The notes: a model not told the origin generated them from the letters alone. A stretch of DNA of 64,000 nt from JAGVSR01 sp964458265 (GCA_964458265.1 CAYWIF010000007.1:1-64000), one strand, 5' to 3'. Shown: positions 1 to 9,164, numbered from the stretch's first letter. Translations and numbers: made by a program.

Positions 1-1758
1 GAGGCTGCGATTGCGCGAATAACGCCGCAAGATCTCGCAATGCAGAATCCGAACTATGACGGGGTCATGGAAGATGGCGGCACGTACCGCGTGGCAGCGG
101 CGCGAGCGCGGCAGAATTTCGAACAGACGGACCTGATCGAACTTGAAGCCATTACCGGCGATCTTGTCGCGAAAGACAAGAGCGCCACGAAGTTGACGGC
201 GGCGAGCGGCGTCTTCAATCACAAAGAAAACGTCCTCGAACTCACCGAAAAGATCGAAATACGCTCGGACAATGGTTTTTCGGCGGATTTGACGCGCGCG
301 GTCGTGCGCACGCGAGAAGGCCGCATCAATAGCGATGAGCCGGTTCGTGTTGGCTTTCCTGCAGGAGGTGTCACGGCGAAGCGGCTCGAAATACGCCAGA
401 AGCTGCGCGAGGTGACGTTCATCGAGGATGTCGTTGCGCGGTTGACCCCGCCGCCTAAGAAGCCCGGAGACATTGCGACGACTTCGGCACCAAAGCCGGC
501 GGCTGCTGGACCGCTAATCGGTAGTTCGGATGGGCCGGTGGATATCACCGCCGCGCGGCTCGACATCCAGGACATCGACAAGCGAGCGATCTTCACCGGC
601 AACGTGCGAGCGACACAGGCAGGTGCTGCGATCGATACGCCGGAAATGACGGTTTCGTACGACGGCGGGTCGGCTTTGCCCGGATCGCAGGGAGGGGCCG
701 AAGGAGCCGGAGGTAAGCTGACGCGCATCGCCGTGAAAGGTCCGTTCGTGATGACGCGCGACAACGGTGATCGCGTCACCGGCGACGGTGCTTCGTTCGA
801 TGCCGTGGCCGAGACGGGCCTGCTGGAAGGCAACATCGTGATGACTTCGGTGCCCAACCGGCGGGTAACAGCGGATCGGGTGGAGCTGGATCAAGGCCGC
901 GACAGCGCCGTGCTGCTCGGACAAGTATCCGTCGTCAACGGCGAGACGGTTCTGACGGGACGGCGTCTCGCGATCGACCGAGCCGGCGGTCGGACCTCGT
1001 TGACCGCTCCGCCGATGGCCGGAAGTGGTCCGGGCCGCATAACCGCCCGGTTCGTGCAGAAGGAATCTGGAGCTAAGAAATCCGAACCAGCGCAGCCCGC
1101 CAGCGGCGTGGCCAGCATCGCCCAATTCAAGACCTCGCCGGACGCGCCACTCGATGTGGAGGCAGACTCGCTCGACGTCGATGACAATGCGAGGCTGGCT
1201 ATTTTTCGCGGCGATGTGGTGACGAAGCAAGGCGACGTGACAATGCGGTCGGCGGAAATCCGGGCGAGCTATACCGGATCGGCGCGGCTGGCCGACACGG
1301 GCGCGAGTGGCGACGCGCCGGGTGGAAGCACCCAGTTGAGCCAGATCGATGCGACGGGCGCGGTCGTGGTGACGACAGCTGATGGGCGCAAGGTGACGGG
1401 CAATTCGGCGCGCTACGAGGCCAAGAGCAACAGCGTGGCCGTTTCGGGCGACGTGGAGCTGTCGCAGGCCGGCACCGTCGTCCGCGGAAACCGGCTCGTG
1501 ATCGACATGACGTCCGGCAAGGCGACCATCGACACCACCGCATCGAAGGCATTGGCCAAGCCCTCGGAGGGGTGGTCGAGCGAAGTCCAGGGCCGCTCGA
1601 CCGGCGGACGGCCGAGCGCTATCTTCTTTCCGGACGAACTCCGCAAAGCGCAGGACAAGTCCGGGCAAAAATCCGGGGTGTCGAAAGCACAACCCGGGGC
1701 TGCCGGATCGGGCGCGGAGGGGTGGAGTTCCCAAACGCTGCCTTCCGGGCAACAGTGA
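1..1758 (+). CDS. LptC-LptA fusion protein (LPS export bridge), 5' end outside window
   Basis: The reading frame is open from base 1, so the true start and the N-terminal membrane anchor lie upstream; the first internal ATG is at 40. The first ~135 residues resemble the periplasmic LptC fold (an ITPQDLAMQNPNYDG start, then a TYRVAAARARQ strand). After a Pro-rich linker come two OstA/LptA-like units: roughly residues 165-315 (from VDITAARLDIQDID) and 370-500 (from PLDVEADSLDVDDNARLAIF). Each unit repeats the 'modified by gene product / RVTGDGA or KVTGNSA / GN or GD strand' pattern. LptC and LptA normally are separate proteins that carry lipopolysaccharide across the periplasm from LptB2FG. Here they seem fused. 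lptB follows 25 bp downstream, so co-transcription is likely. The C-terminal ~75 residues are low complexity. Family assignment is by motif recognition. Confidence 0.8.
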   Translation, partial: EAAIARITPQDLAMQNPNYDGVMEDGGTYRVAAARARQNFEQTDLIELEAITGDLVAKDKSATKLTAASGVFNHKENVLELTEKIEIRSDNGFSADLTRAVVRTREGRINSDEPVRVGFPAGGVTAKRLEIRQKLREVTFIEDVVARLTPPPKKPGDIATTSAPKPAAAGPLIGSSDGPVDITAARLDIQDIDKRAIFTGNVRATQAGAAIDTPEMTVSYDGGSALPGSQGGAEGAGGKLTRIAVKGPFVMTRDNGDRVTGDGASFDAVAETGLLEGNIVMTSVPNRRVTADRVELDQGRDSAVLLGQVSVVNGETVLTGRRLAIDRAGGRTSLTAPPMAGSGPGRITARFVQKESGAKKSEPAQPASGVASIAQFKTSPDAPLDVEADSLDVDDNARLAIFRGDVVTKQGDVTMRSAEIRASYTGSARLADTGASGDAPGGSTQLSQIDATGAVVVTTADGRKVTGNSARYEAKSNSVAVSGDVELSQAGTVVRGNRLVIDMTSGKATIDTTASKALAKPSEGWSSEVQGRSTGGRPSAIFFPDELRKAQDKSGQKSGVSKAQPGAAGSGAEGWSSQTLPSGQQ

Positions 1759-1783
1759 TCGCCATGCGCACGTTTGAGCAGGA

Positions 1784-2671
1784 TTGCCGTTTGTGAAGAT
1801 CACATCGTTGACAAGTTTCTTGAAGCCGCCAAAGCGCGGGCGGGGATCGCAGGGGGCTGCGCAACCAGGATTTTCGGAAACAGCGACGACATACGGCCGG
1901 CACGATGAGTATGCGGAGGCGGTCGATCCCTCCATTGGCGGCGAGGGCTGGCTCACGATCGTCGATGTGAAAAAGGCGTATCGCAAGCGGCAGGTGGTCA
2001 AAGGCGTCAGTCTAGCGGTCGGGCGCGGCGAGTCGGTTGGCCTGCTGGGTCCAAACGGGGCGGGCAAGACGACGGTTTTCTACATGATCACCGGGCTCGT
2101 GCCGGCGGATGCGGGGCGGATCACCATAGACGGGCGGGACGTCACGCGTTTGCCGATGTACCGGCGGGCCCGGCTCGGGATCGGGTATCTGCCGCAGGAG
2201 GCCTCGATTTTTCGCGGCCTGTCGGTTGAAGACAATATCATGGCGGTGCTGGAGCTCGTCGAACCCGACCGCCGCCGCCGCAAGGAACAGCTCGACAGCC
2301 TGCTTGAAGAATTCCGGATCACGCGGCTTAGAAAATCCCCGTCAATCGCGTTGTCGGGCGGCGAGCGGCGCCGGTGCGAAATCGCCCGGGCCTTGGCGTC
2401 GCGGCCGTCGTTCATTCTTCTGGACGAGCCGTTCGCCGGTATCGATCCCATCGCTGTGGGCGATATTCAACAGTTGGTGCGGCACCTCACAGACAGGGGA
2501 ATCGGCGTACTCATTACCGATCATAACGTCCGCGAGACACTGAGCCTTATCGACAGGGCCTACATCATCTACGATGGTCAGGTTCTGACACACGGTAAGC
2601 CTTCGGAAATCATAGAGAACGAGGACGTTCGTAAGGTCTATCTGGGAGATATGTTCGTTAACGGGCGTTGA
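1784..2671 (+). CDS. lptB: LPS export ABC transporter ATP-binding protein LptB
   Basis: Cytoplasmic ATPase that powers LPS extraction with LptF/LptG. Visible motifs, numbered from the TTG start at 1784: Walker A GPNGAGKT (~89-96), Q-loop YLPQEASIF (~135-143), signature LSGGERRRCEIARAL (~190-204), Walker B ILLDEPFAGIDP (~211-222) and the H-loop histidine in ITDHNVRE (~247). There is no ATG before the ABC domain; TTG 1784 and GTG 1793 are candidates. Either gives a ~55-residue N-terminal extension that usual LptB (~240 aa) lacks. The frame directly follows the LptC/LptA fusion gene, and rpoN follows; this order is common in alphaproteobacteria. The function is secure, the start is not. Confidence 0.93.
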   Translation: MPFVKITSLTSFLKPPKRGRGSQGAAQPGFSETATTYGRHDEYAEAVDPSIGGEGWLTIVDVKKAYRKRQVVKGVSLAVGRGESVGLLGPNGAGKTTVFYMITGLVPADAGRITIDGRDVTRLPMYRRARLGIGYLPQEASIFRGLSVEDNIMAVLELVEPDRRRRKEQLDSLLEEFRITRLRKSPSIALSGGERRRCEIARALASRPSFILLDEPFAGIDPIAVGDIQQLVRHLTDRGIGVLITDHNVRETLSLIDRAYIIYDGQVLTHGKPSEIIENEDVRKVYLGDMFVNGR

Positions 2672-2715
2672 TTAAGGATCGCGACGTCCGTTCGTATTGG
2701 TGCCTCGAAGTAGTC

Positions 2716-4260
2716 ATGGCGATCTCGACAAAATTGGAGATGCGGCAAGGCCAGCAGCTGGTGATGACACCGCAGCTGCAGCAGGCCATTCGATTGCTTC
2801 AGTACTCCAATCTCGAACTCACCCAATTCATCGAAGGTGAGTTGGAGCGCAACCCTCTCCTGGAGATCGAGGAAGCCAGCCTGGACGCGCCAGCGCCGCC
2901 TGAGGCCGATGTGGGGGAGAGCGGCGAGCCCAAGTCTGCAGGCGAGAGCGGCGAAAGCGACGAATGGCTCGATCTCGATGCGCCCACGGCGCCGGATGCA
3001 ACCGAAACCTTCGACACAGCATACGAGAACGTTTATCCGGACGATGCTCCCGCCGGAATGGGGCCCGATCCCAACGGTCCGCAGTGGTCCCAGGTGAAGC
3101 AGCGCGGGTCCTCATTTGAGGACGACGACGCAAATCTTGAAGCGTTCGCGACGGCGGACATCACCTTGCGGGAGCATTTGTCGGAGCAGGTTGCGCTGGC
3201 CATTACCGACCCGGCCGAGCGGCTCGTAGCGCAGTATCTCATCGATACCGTCGATGAAGCGGGATATCTCCACGCGGACCTGGAAGATATCGAAATCAAA
3301 CTCGCGGCGCCGAAGGGAATGGTCGAGAGGGTGCTCGGGGTTCTACAGGGCTTCGAGCCCGTGGGCGTGTGCGCGCGGACGTTGGCGGAGTGCCTGGCGC
3401 TGCAGCTCAAAGAGCAGAACAGGTACGATCCCCAGATCGCCGCGTTGCTCGATAATCTCGGGTTGATCGTCTCGCACAATCTGGCGGGCCTGAGACGGGC
3501 GGTTGGTGTGGATGCGGCCGAACTCGCCGAGATGATCGCCGAGATCAAGACGCTCAATCCCAAGCCGGGGCTCAAGTTCGGATCTGTCCAGGTGCAGCCG
3601 GTTGTTCCGGACATTATCGTCCGTGCGGGGAACGACGGAAGTTGGCTGATCGAACTCAATTCTGACACGCTGCCGCGGGTGCTCGTGAACCGCGTCTATT
3701 ACGCAAAGGTCTCGAAGACAGCGCGCAACGATAAGGACAAGGGCTATTTGCTGGAGTGCCTGCAAACGGCCAACTGGCTGGTGAAAAGCCTCGATCAGAG
3801 GGCGCGGACGATCCTGCGCGTTGCCGAGGAGATCGTGCGGCAGCAGGACGCCTTCTTCACGCACGGCGTGCAGTATTTGCGGCCGATGAATCTCAAGACA
3901 GTGGCCGACGCAATTGCCATGCACGAGTCGACAGTGTCGCGCGTAACGTCGAACAAATACATCGCAACCCCGCGCGGTATCCTCGAGTTGAAGTACTTCT
4001 TCACGTCAGCGATTGCTGCATCGGACGGCGACGGCGAAGCTCACTCGTCGGAGTCTGTCAGGCACCGGATCAAGCAACTCATTGAGGGCGAGGTGCCGAA
4101 TGCCGTTCTCTCGGACGACATGATTGTGGAGCGCCTGAAGAGTGACGGCGTGGATATTGCGCGGCGAACGGTCGCCAAGTACCGGGAAGCGTTGCGCATT
4201 CCGTCATCGGTGCAACGCCGCCGCGATAAGCGGCTGGTCGAGCAGGGCGTACGGGTCTGA
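2716..4260 (+). CDS. rpoN: RNA polymerase sigma-54 factor
   Basis: Sigma-54 (514 aa) directs RNA polymerase to -24/-12 promoters and needs AAA+ enhancer-binding activators. Region I is seen at the N-terminus (MRQGQQLVMTPQLQQAIRLLQ-type glutamine/leucine-rich helix, with the NLELTQFIEGELERNPLLE pattern). An acidic region II spans ~50-110, followed by the core-binding domain. The C-terminal RpoN box reads ARRTVAKYRE (~492-501). ATG 2716 is chosen because region I begins immediately after it; the frame opens earlier with a TTG at 2668 that overlaps lptB. It lies 44 bp after lptB and probably belongs to the same transcript. Confidence 0.96.
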   Translation: MAISTKLEMRQGQQLVMTPQLQQAIRLLQYSNLELTQFIEGELERNPLLEIEEASLDAPAPPEADVGESGEPKSAGESGESDEWLDLDAPTAPDATETFDTAYENVYPDDAPAGMGPDPNGPQWSQVKQRGSSFEDDDANLEAFATADITLREHLSEQVALAITDPAERLVAQYLIDTVDEAGYLHADLEDIEIKLAAPKGMVERVLGVLQGFEPVGVCARTLAECLALQLKEQNRYDPQIAALLDNLGLIVSHNLAGLRRAVGVDAAELAEMIAEIKTLNPKPGLKFGSVQVQPVVPDIIVRAGNDGSWLIELNSDTLPRVLVNRVYYAKVSKTARNDKDKGYLLECLQTANWLVKSLDQRARTILRVAEEIVRQQDAFFTHGVQYLRPMNLKTVADAIAMHESTVSRVTSNKYIATPRGILELKYFFTSAIAASDGDGEAHSSESVRHRIKQLIEGEVPNAVLSDDMIVERLKSDGVDIARRTVAKYREALRIPSSVQRRRDKRLVEQGVRV

Positions 4261-4837
4261 AAACGTTCGCGCCGCTTCGGCTTCACGTCTTGGGCATGAC
4301 TTGTTGGAAAGGCGATCCGCCATTGGCGATGCCGCCCGTGCGGCATGTTGCGGCGCACAAAGTTGTACACTCGACAAGCGTTTGACATACGCCGCGACAC
4401 AGACTAGCGTCTCTTGGCATCGGGTCATCGCGGCGGGCGTTCGCGTAACCGATTGAATTGGCTACTGTTCGTGCGGCTTTGCAGGGGAGCAAAGCGGGCA
4501 ATCGGGTGGGTGGCGTTAGGAAAACCGACATTCTTGACGGCGTGAGAGCGGGACCCTACGGGACGCTGCGGAACTGTCCGTTTACGCAGGTGCGGCGAAA
4601 GACTGAGGGCCGATCTCCGGAACTGGTATACAGGAGCAACGGTTGTCTGCTGGTGGATTTGACTATCGGCCAGGGACATTGCGGTTGCGAGGCGAAATAG
4701 GACCGGCGAGCAGCGCCGGATTTTGAGCGGCTACGATCGCGGGACGTAACTTTGCCCTGCGCGAACCAACTGAGGCTTCGGACAGGCTGGCACTGATCAC
4801 TTCGAACAGCGGCCGTGCCCCATCGAGAGTTCAAACC
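4261..4837 (+). other. Intergenic stretch between rpoN and ptsN
   Basis: 577 bp with no convincing coding region. In related Hyphomicrobiales the ribosome hibernation gene hpf usually sits here; none of the short open frames (for example 4458-4700) contains anything I recognise as Hpf. A sigma-70-like promoter is seen near 4382-4410. The rest may be a long ptsN leader or an untranslated RNA; the sequence does not decide. Confidence 0.5.
4382..4410 (+). promoter_or_regulatory. Possible sigma-70 promoter upstream of ptsN
   Basis: TTGACA at 4382-4387, a 17-bp spacer, then TAGCGT at 4405-4410. The -35 is a perfect consensus and the -10 is moderate. Transcription would start near 4417, leaving a leader of about 420 nt before ptsN or producing a separate small RNA. 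Confidence 0.4.
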
Positions 4838-5302
4838 ATGGATTTGGCAGATATCCTGTCAGCTGATGCGATCATTCCGTCGCTCGACGTCACCTGCAAA
4901 AAGCAGGCTCTCAACGAACTGTCGGTCAAGGCCGCGGACGTCACGGGGCTTGATCAACGTGAAATTTTCGATGCGCTGTTGCAACGCGAGCGGCTGGGCT
5001 CGACCGGGCTGGGCCGGGGCATTGCGATCCCGCACGTCAAATTCAAAGCCTTGACCGGGATCGTGTGCCTGTTTGCGCGACTGGCGAAGCCGATCCCGTT
5101 TGACAGTCAAGATGACCAAGACGTCGATCTTATCTTTCTGCTGCTGGCGCCGGAACATGCGAGCGGCGATCACTTGAAAGCGCTTGCACGGATCTCGCGC
5201 CTCGTTCGCGAACCGGCGACGCTCGAACAACTGAGAACGGCGAAGGACGGCGATGTGCTGTTGCGGTTGCTGACGACGACCGCAGCTTCCCACGCGGCCT
5301 GA
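4838..5302 (+). CDS. ptsN: PTS IIA-like nitrogen regulatory protein PtsN
   Basis: EIIA-Ntr (154 aa), the terminal phosphoacceptor of the nitrogen PTS (PtsP-PtsO/HPr-PtsN), a cytoplasmic regulator of K+ transport and nitrogen-related functions. The phosphorylated histidine is H66 in the GLGRGIAIPHVK motif. The fold matches the full family length (~150-155 aa), and LADILSADAIIPSLDVTCKKQAL is the usual N-terminus. ATG 4838 starts the conserved region. It converges with uppP, whose stop lies 15 bp away. In related genomes it is linked to rpoN through hpf, which is not seen here. Confidence 0.93.
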   Translation: MDLADILSADAIIPSLDVTCKKQALNELSVKAADVTGLDQREIFDALLQRERLGSTGLGRGIAIPHVKFKALTGIVCLFARLAKPIPFDSQDDQDVDLIFLLLAPEHASGDHLKALARISRLVREPATLEQLRTAKDGDVLLRLLTTTAASHAA

Positions 5303-5317
5303 GGCTGGTTGCGTGCT

Positions 5318-6115
5318 CTAAAATTCCATATTGAGCGCTGCAAGACCGGCAATGCCGACCGCAATTCGCCACCAGCCAAACGGCGCGTAGCCATGGCGGC
5401 TGACGAACTCCAATAGTGCGCGCACTACAACGAGCGCGGCAATGAACGCGGTGATGAAGCCGATCACGATCGGCGTCGCGTTCGAGACCTCCATATTCTG
5501 CCAGTTCTTATACAAATCGAAGGTGAACGCGCCCGCCATCGTCGGGATCGCGAGAAAAAAGCTGAACTCGGCCGCTGATCGCTTGTCGGCGCCCAGGAGC
5601 AGCGCGCCAACAATCGTTGCTCCCGACCGGGAAACACCGGGAATCATGGCCAGCGTTTGGAAAAGTCCGATTTTAATGGCTAGCGCTGGCGGAAACTGCA
5701 TTGCGTCGGTGTAGCGCGGCGTGATGACCATCCGGTCGACTGCCAAGAGCACGATGCCGCCGAGGATCAGCATGATGCAGATCAGGGCCGGTGTTTCGAA
5801 CAGGACGTTCTTGATGAAGCCATGCAGGAAAGCGCCTGCGACGGCCGCGGGCAGAAATGCAATCAGTATGGAAAGGACGAAGCGGCGCGATTGGATGTCA
5901 TGGGGCAGGGAAGCAACGGTCGCCCAGAGACGGCCGAAGTAGACGGCGAGTATGGCTAGAATGGCGCCGAGCTGGATCAATACCTCAAATGCTCGGCCCG
6001 GCGAATGTACGCCGAGAAAATGACCTGCGAGCAGAATATGACCTGTCGAGGACACTGGAATGAATTCGGTCAATCCCTCGAGGATGCCGAGCAGTACGGC
6101 CTGCCACGTCTCCAT
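5318..6115 (-). CDS. uppP: Undecaprenyl-diphosphatase UppP (BacA)
   Basis: Integral membrane phosphatase (265 aa) that dephosphorylates undecaprenyl pyrophosphate to recycle the lipid carrier for peptidoglycan and O-antigen synthesis; it confers low bacitracin resistance. Seen: the N-terminal GILEGLTEFIPVSSTGHILL motif (~10-29) with the catalytic Glu, and the second conserved motif IPGVSRSGATI (~157-167). Multiple hydrophobic segments fill the rest. Length is typical. It is divergent from the GST gene, with a 210-bp region between the two starts, and convergent with ptsN. Confidence 0.95.
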   Translation of the reverse strand: METWQAVLLGILEGLTEFIPVSSTGHILLAGHFLGVHSPGRAFEVLIQLGAILAILAVYFGRLWATVASLPHDIQSRRFVLSILIAFLPAAVAGAFLHGFIKNVLFETPALICIMLILGGIVLLAVDRMVITPRYTDAMQFPPALAIKIGLFQTLAMIPGVSRSGATIVGALLLGADKRSAAEFSFFLAIPTMAGAFTFDLYKNWQNMEVSNATPIVIGFITAFIAALVVVRALLEFVSRHGYAPFGWWRIAVGIAGLAALNMEF

Positions 6116-6325
6116 GCTCGCTTGGACCTTCCCCCGACCCCGTCAAACGACTGGCCGATCACGGCCTGTAACTCCTACTGAATCGCTATGCCATGGTCAT
6201 GGCCGGATCGCCAGAGGACATGGCCGGTTTGCCACTGATTGGCGGCAATAGACACGACAAGTGTTGCGGATTCGCGTAGATGCTGGCCTATCAATTTTGG
6301 GATCAATCTTCTGATCGTCACCGCG

Positions 6326-7021
6326 ATGACCGTGCTCGTTCATCATCCATTCTGTCCGCGCAGCCGCGCCATTCGGATCGCGTTGGCCGAACTTGGCCAT
6401 GACGTTCAATTGGTCGAGGAGCTTCCATGGGCGTGGAGCGAGGACCTCCTGGAACTCAATCCGGCGGGTGAATTGCCGGTTCTTGTTCCGGCCGACGACA
6501 GGTCCTTGGCCGGCGCTTACGCGATCTCCGAATATCTCGATGAGCGCGGACTTGCGCAAACAAGTGATGCCGGACGCGGCGGTCTTTTTCCCGGAGCCGA
6601 TCTGGATCGCGCCGAAGTGAGGCGGCTCGTCGACTGGTTCTTGAACAAATTCGATCGTGAGGTGTCCCGGGATATCATCGATACGAAGATCACCGGTCTG
6701 TTGGCGCCAGGGCACAGCAGCCCACCCGATGCCGAGACTATGCGCGCGGTGCGCTACAACCTGCGCCATCATTTGCGCTATGTCGATCATCTCTCGCTCA
6801 ACCGCGATTGGCTTGCGGGCCAGCGTTTGAGTTTTGCCGATATGGCGGCTGCAGGGCACCTATCCATCCTCGACTACCTGGGGGATATCGATTGGGAGCA
6901 GCATCCCGCAGCCAAGTCCTGGTACATGCGGCTGAAATCGCGGCCTGCGTTCCGAAGTTTGCTTGCTGATCGCTTGCCGGGTCTGCCGCCGCACCGGACA
7001 TATGTCGATCTCGATTTCTAG
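6326..7021 (+). CDS. Glutathione S-transferase family protein
   Basis: 231 aa. The N-terminal thioredoxin-like half carries a typical GST opening (VHHPFCPRSRAIRIALAELG, then LNPAGELPVL with the cis-Pro, and AISEYLDE). The C-terminal helical half (~95-220) contains the conserved LAGQRLSFADMAAAGHLSILDYLG segment. GSTs conjugate or transfer glutathione to electrophiles; the substrate cannot be read from sequence. ATG 6326 is preferred because the GST fold starts there. queG begins 4 bp after the stop, so they are probably co-transcribed, an arrangement common in Hyphomicrobiales. Confidence 0.88.
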   Translation: MTVLVHHPFCPRSRAIRIALAELGHDVQLVEELPWAWSEDLLELNPAGELPVLVPADDRSLAGAYAISEYLDERGLAQTSDAGRGGLFPGADLDRAEVRRLVDWFLNKFDREVSRDIIDTKITGLLAPGHSSPPDAETMRAVRYNLRHHLRYVDHLSLNRDWLAGQRLSFADMAAAGHLSILDYLGDIDWEQHPAAKSWYMRLKSRPAFRSLLADRLPGLPPHRTYVDLDF

Positions 7022-7025
7022 AGTG

Positions 7026-8180
7026 ATGCGACGGGTGAAGGAAACTTCTGGATTGACGCCGCCCCAAATGTTGGCATCGCGATTGCGGAGTTGTGCGGAC
7101 GCGCTGCACTTCGATGCCGTCGGAATCGCGCGTGTCAGCGGTGCTCCCGATCACGCCGATCGACTGAGAGCTTTTCTCGCCGCCGGCCGGCACGGCGACA
7201 TGGATTGGATGGAAACGGCCGCAGAACGACGCGGCAATCCGCTGGCGCTTTGGCCGGAGGCAAAAAGCGCGCTGATGGTCGGGATGAGCTACGCCCCGCA
7301 AAGAGATCCGCTCGATGATCTCAGAGATCAGAGGCGTGGCGTGATTTCGGTTTATGCGCAAGGCAAGGACTATCACGACATTCTGAAGCCGAAACTGAAG
7401 CAATTGGCCGGCGAGGTCGTGGCGGCGACGGGCAGTGAGGTGAAAGTTTTCGTCGATACCGCGCCGCTGATGGAGAAGCCATTGGCTGCTCTTGCCGGAC
7501 TGGGTTGGCAGGGCAAGCACACCAATCTCGTCTCGCGATTGCAGGGTTCCTGGCTGTTTCTTGGCGCGCTGCTGACCACCGCGGATCTCGTAGCCGACGA
7601 CCGGGAGACCGATCATTGTGGATCGTGCCGGCGGTGCCTTGACGTGTGCCCGACCCAAGCTTTTCCAGCGCCCTACCAACTCGATGCGCGGCGGTGCATC
7701 GCGTATCTGACCATCGAGCACAAAGGCCAGATCGCACGGGAATTCCGCCCCGCAATGGGAAACCGCATCTTTGGTTGCGACGATTGCCTGGCGGTGTGTC
7801 CTTGGAACAAATTTGCAGCCGCTTCGCGGGAGGCGAGGTTTTTGGCCCGCGCCGGTACGGACAATCCCCCGCTCGCTGAATTGCTGACGCTCACCGATGC
7901 ACAATTCAGGGAGAGGTTCGCGGGAACTCCCGTGAAACGGACAGGACGGGACAGGTTCGTGAGGAACGTCCTGGTTGCTGCGGGGAACTCGGCGGATTTG
8001 TCACTTCTGCCGGACGTGAGGCGGCTGCTGGACGATGCGTCACCGCTGGTGCGTGGCATGGCCGTGTGGGCGTTTGCGAAGTTGGCTGGCGAAGACCGCA
8101 TTGGCGAGGAGCGGGCACGGCGACTTGCGGTTGAAGACGACCAGGGCGTGCGGGCCGAGTGGACGATGGAGACGGTTTGA
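7026..8180 (+). CDS. queG: Epoxyqueuosine reductase QueG
   Basis: Cobalamin- and Fe-S-dependent enzyme (384 aa) for the last step of queuosine synthesis, reducing epoxyqueuosine to queuosine in tRNA. Seen: the catalytic Asp in FVDTAPLMEK (~D144), the WQGKHTNL segment, first ferredoxin cluster C198-x2-C-x2-C-x3-C (HCGSCRRCLDVCP), and second cluster cysteines around C251-x2-C-x3-C (GCDDCLAVCPWNKF) with C224. A C-terminal HEAT-like region follows. ATG 7026 is chosen; ATG 7068 is an alternative. It overlaps the following SDR gene by one base (TGATG). Confidence 0.95.
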   Translation: MRRVKETSGLTPPQMLASRLRSCADALHFDAVGIARVSGAPDHADRLRAFLAAGRHGDMDWMETAAERRGNPLALWPEAKSALMVGMSYAPQRDPLDDLRDQRRGVISVYAQGKDYHDILKPKLKQLAGEVVAATGSEVKVFVDTAPLMEKPLAALAGLGWQGKHTNLVSRLQGSWLFLGALLTTADLVADDRETDHCGSCRRCLDVCPTQAFPAPYQLDARRCIAYLTIEHKGQIAREFRPAMGNRIFGCDDCLAVCPWNKFAAASREARFLARAGTDNPPLAELLTLTDAQFRERFAGTPVKRTGRDRFVRNVLVAAGNSADLSLLPDVRRLLDDASPLVRGMAVWAFAKLAGEDRIGEERARRLAVEDDQGVRAEWTMETV

Positions 8181-9052
8181 TGCCGATGTTGTTTTGTTTC
8201 GGGCTCGGTTATTCGGCGCGGCACTTGGCCGAAAAGCTCAAAAAGGATGGCTGGCAAATTGCTGGCACCGCGCGCTCGGCAGACGGTGTGGCACGCATTC
8301 AGGCCCTCGGTTTCATGGGTCATGTGTTCGACGGGTCGAAACCTCGTCCAGGTTCGGACCCGGGGCAAAGTGCAGGATCTGCGGTGCGGACGGCATCGCA
8401 TGTTTTGATTTCGGCTCCGCCGGATGGACTAGGCGATCCGGTGTTGCAGCATCACGCGGAGGACATCTCCCAGTCTGGCGCTGAGTGGATTGGCTATCTT
8501 TCGACGATCGGCGTTTATGGGGATCACGGTGGCGCGTGGGTGGACGAGATGACACCGGCGGCACCATCGTCGGAGCGGTCGCGGCGGCGGGCGCTTTCCG
8601 AACAGCAATGGCTCGACTTCGGCCGGCAAGCGGGAAAACGGGTGGAAATTTTCCGGCTGTCCGGGATTTATGGGCCGGGCAGCAGCGTCATTGATGCTTT
8701 GCGGAGCGGGACCGCTCGGTCGATCGTTAAGAAAGATCAGGTGTTCAACCGCATCCACGTGGAAGACATCGCGCGGACGCTGATTGCGGCTATCTCGCGG
8801 CCGCAACTCCACGCGATCTACAACGTGACGGACGACGAACCGGCACCGCCGCAGGTTGTGAACGCGTTTGCCGCGAAACTCCTTGGGTTGCCTGCACCGA
8901 GGGAAATTGCGTTCGAAGATGCCGAAATGTCGGACATGGGGCGCAGCTTTTATGCGGAAAACAAGCGCGTGCGCAATGATCGGATCAAAAGCGATCTGGG
9001 TGTGAAGCTCGCGTTTCCGACATATCGCGAAGGGCTTGCGGCTCTCACTTGA
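8180..9052 (+). CDS. NAD(P)-dependent SDR/epimerase-like protein (YeeZ type)
   Basis: 290 aa. It opens with a dinucleotide-binding loop (FCFGLGYSARHLAEKL) as in the YeeZ/extended-SDR family. YLSTIGVYGDHGGAWVDE carries the S/Y catalytic region, and FRLSGIYGPG is the usual extended-SDR signature. A C-terminal substrate part follows (RIHVEDIARTL, YNVTDDEP). The substrate is unknown. It is translationally coupled to queG (TGATG at 8178-8182); the order queG-SDR recurs in related genomes but says little about the reaction. Confidence 0.82.
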   Translation: MPMLFCFGLGYSARHLAEKLKKDGWQIAGTARSADGVARIQALGFMGHVFDGSKPRPGSDPGQSAGSAVRTASHVLISAPPDGLGDPVLQHHAEDISQSGAEWIGYLSTIGVYGDHGGAWVDEMTPAAPSSERSRRRALSEQQWLDFGRQAGKRVEIFRLSGIYGPGSSVIDALRSGTARSIVKKDQVFNRIHVEDIARTLIAAISRPQLHAIYNVTDDEPAPPQVVNAFAAKLLGLPAPREIAFEDAEMSDMGRSFYAENKRVRNDRIKSDLGVKLAFPTYREGLAALT

Positions 9053-9164
9053 GCGATCCGGCAATTGTCCGGCTCTGCCGTTCAGCCGCCATTCAGATGA
9101 CGTCCGCTTTCCTGCCCGAATTAAATTGAAAACTCGATGGCGAGACGAGAGGCGGGTGCGTGTG

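Noticed and set aside
4458..4700. Possible small gene in the rpoN-ptsN gap
   Set aside because: TTG start without a convincing Shine-Dalgarno and no resemblance to Hpf or any other family.
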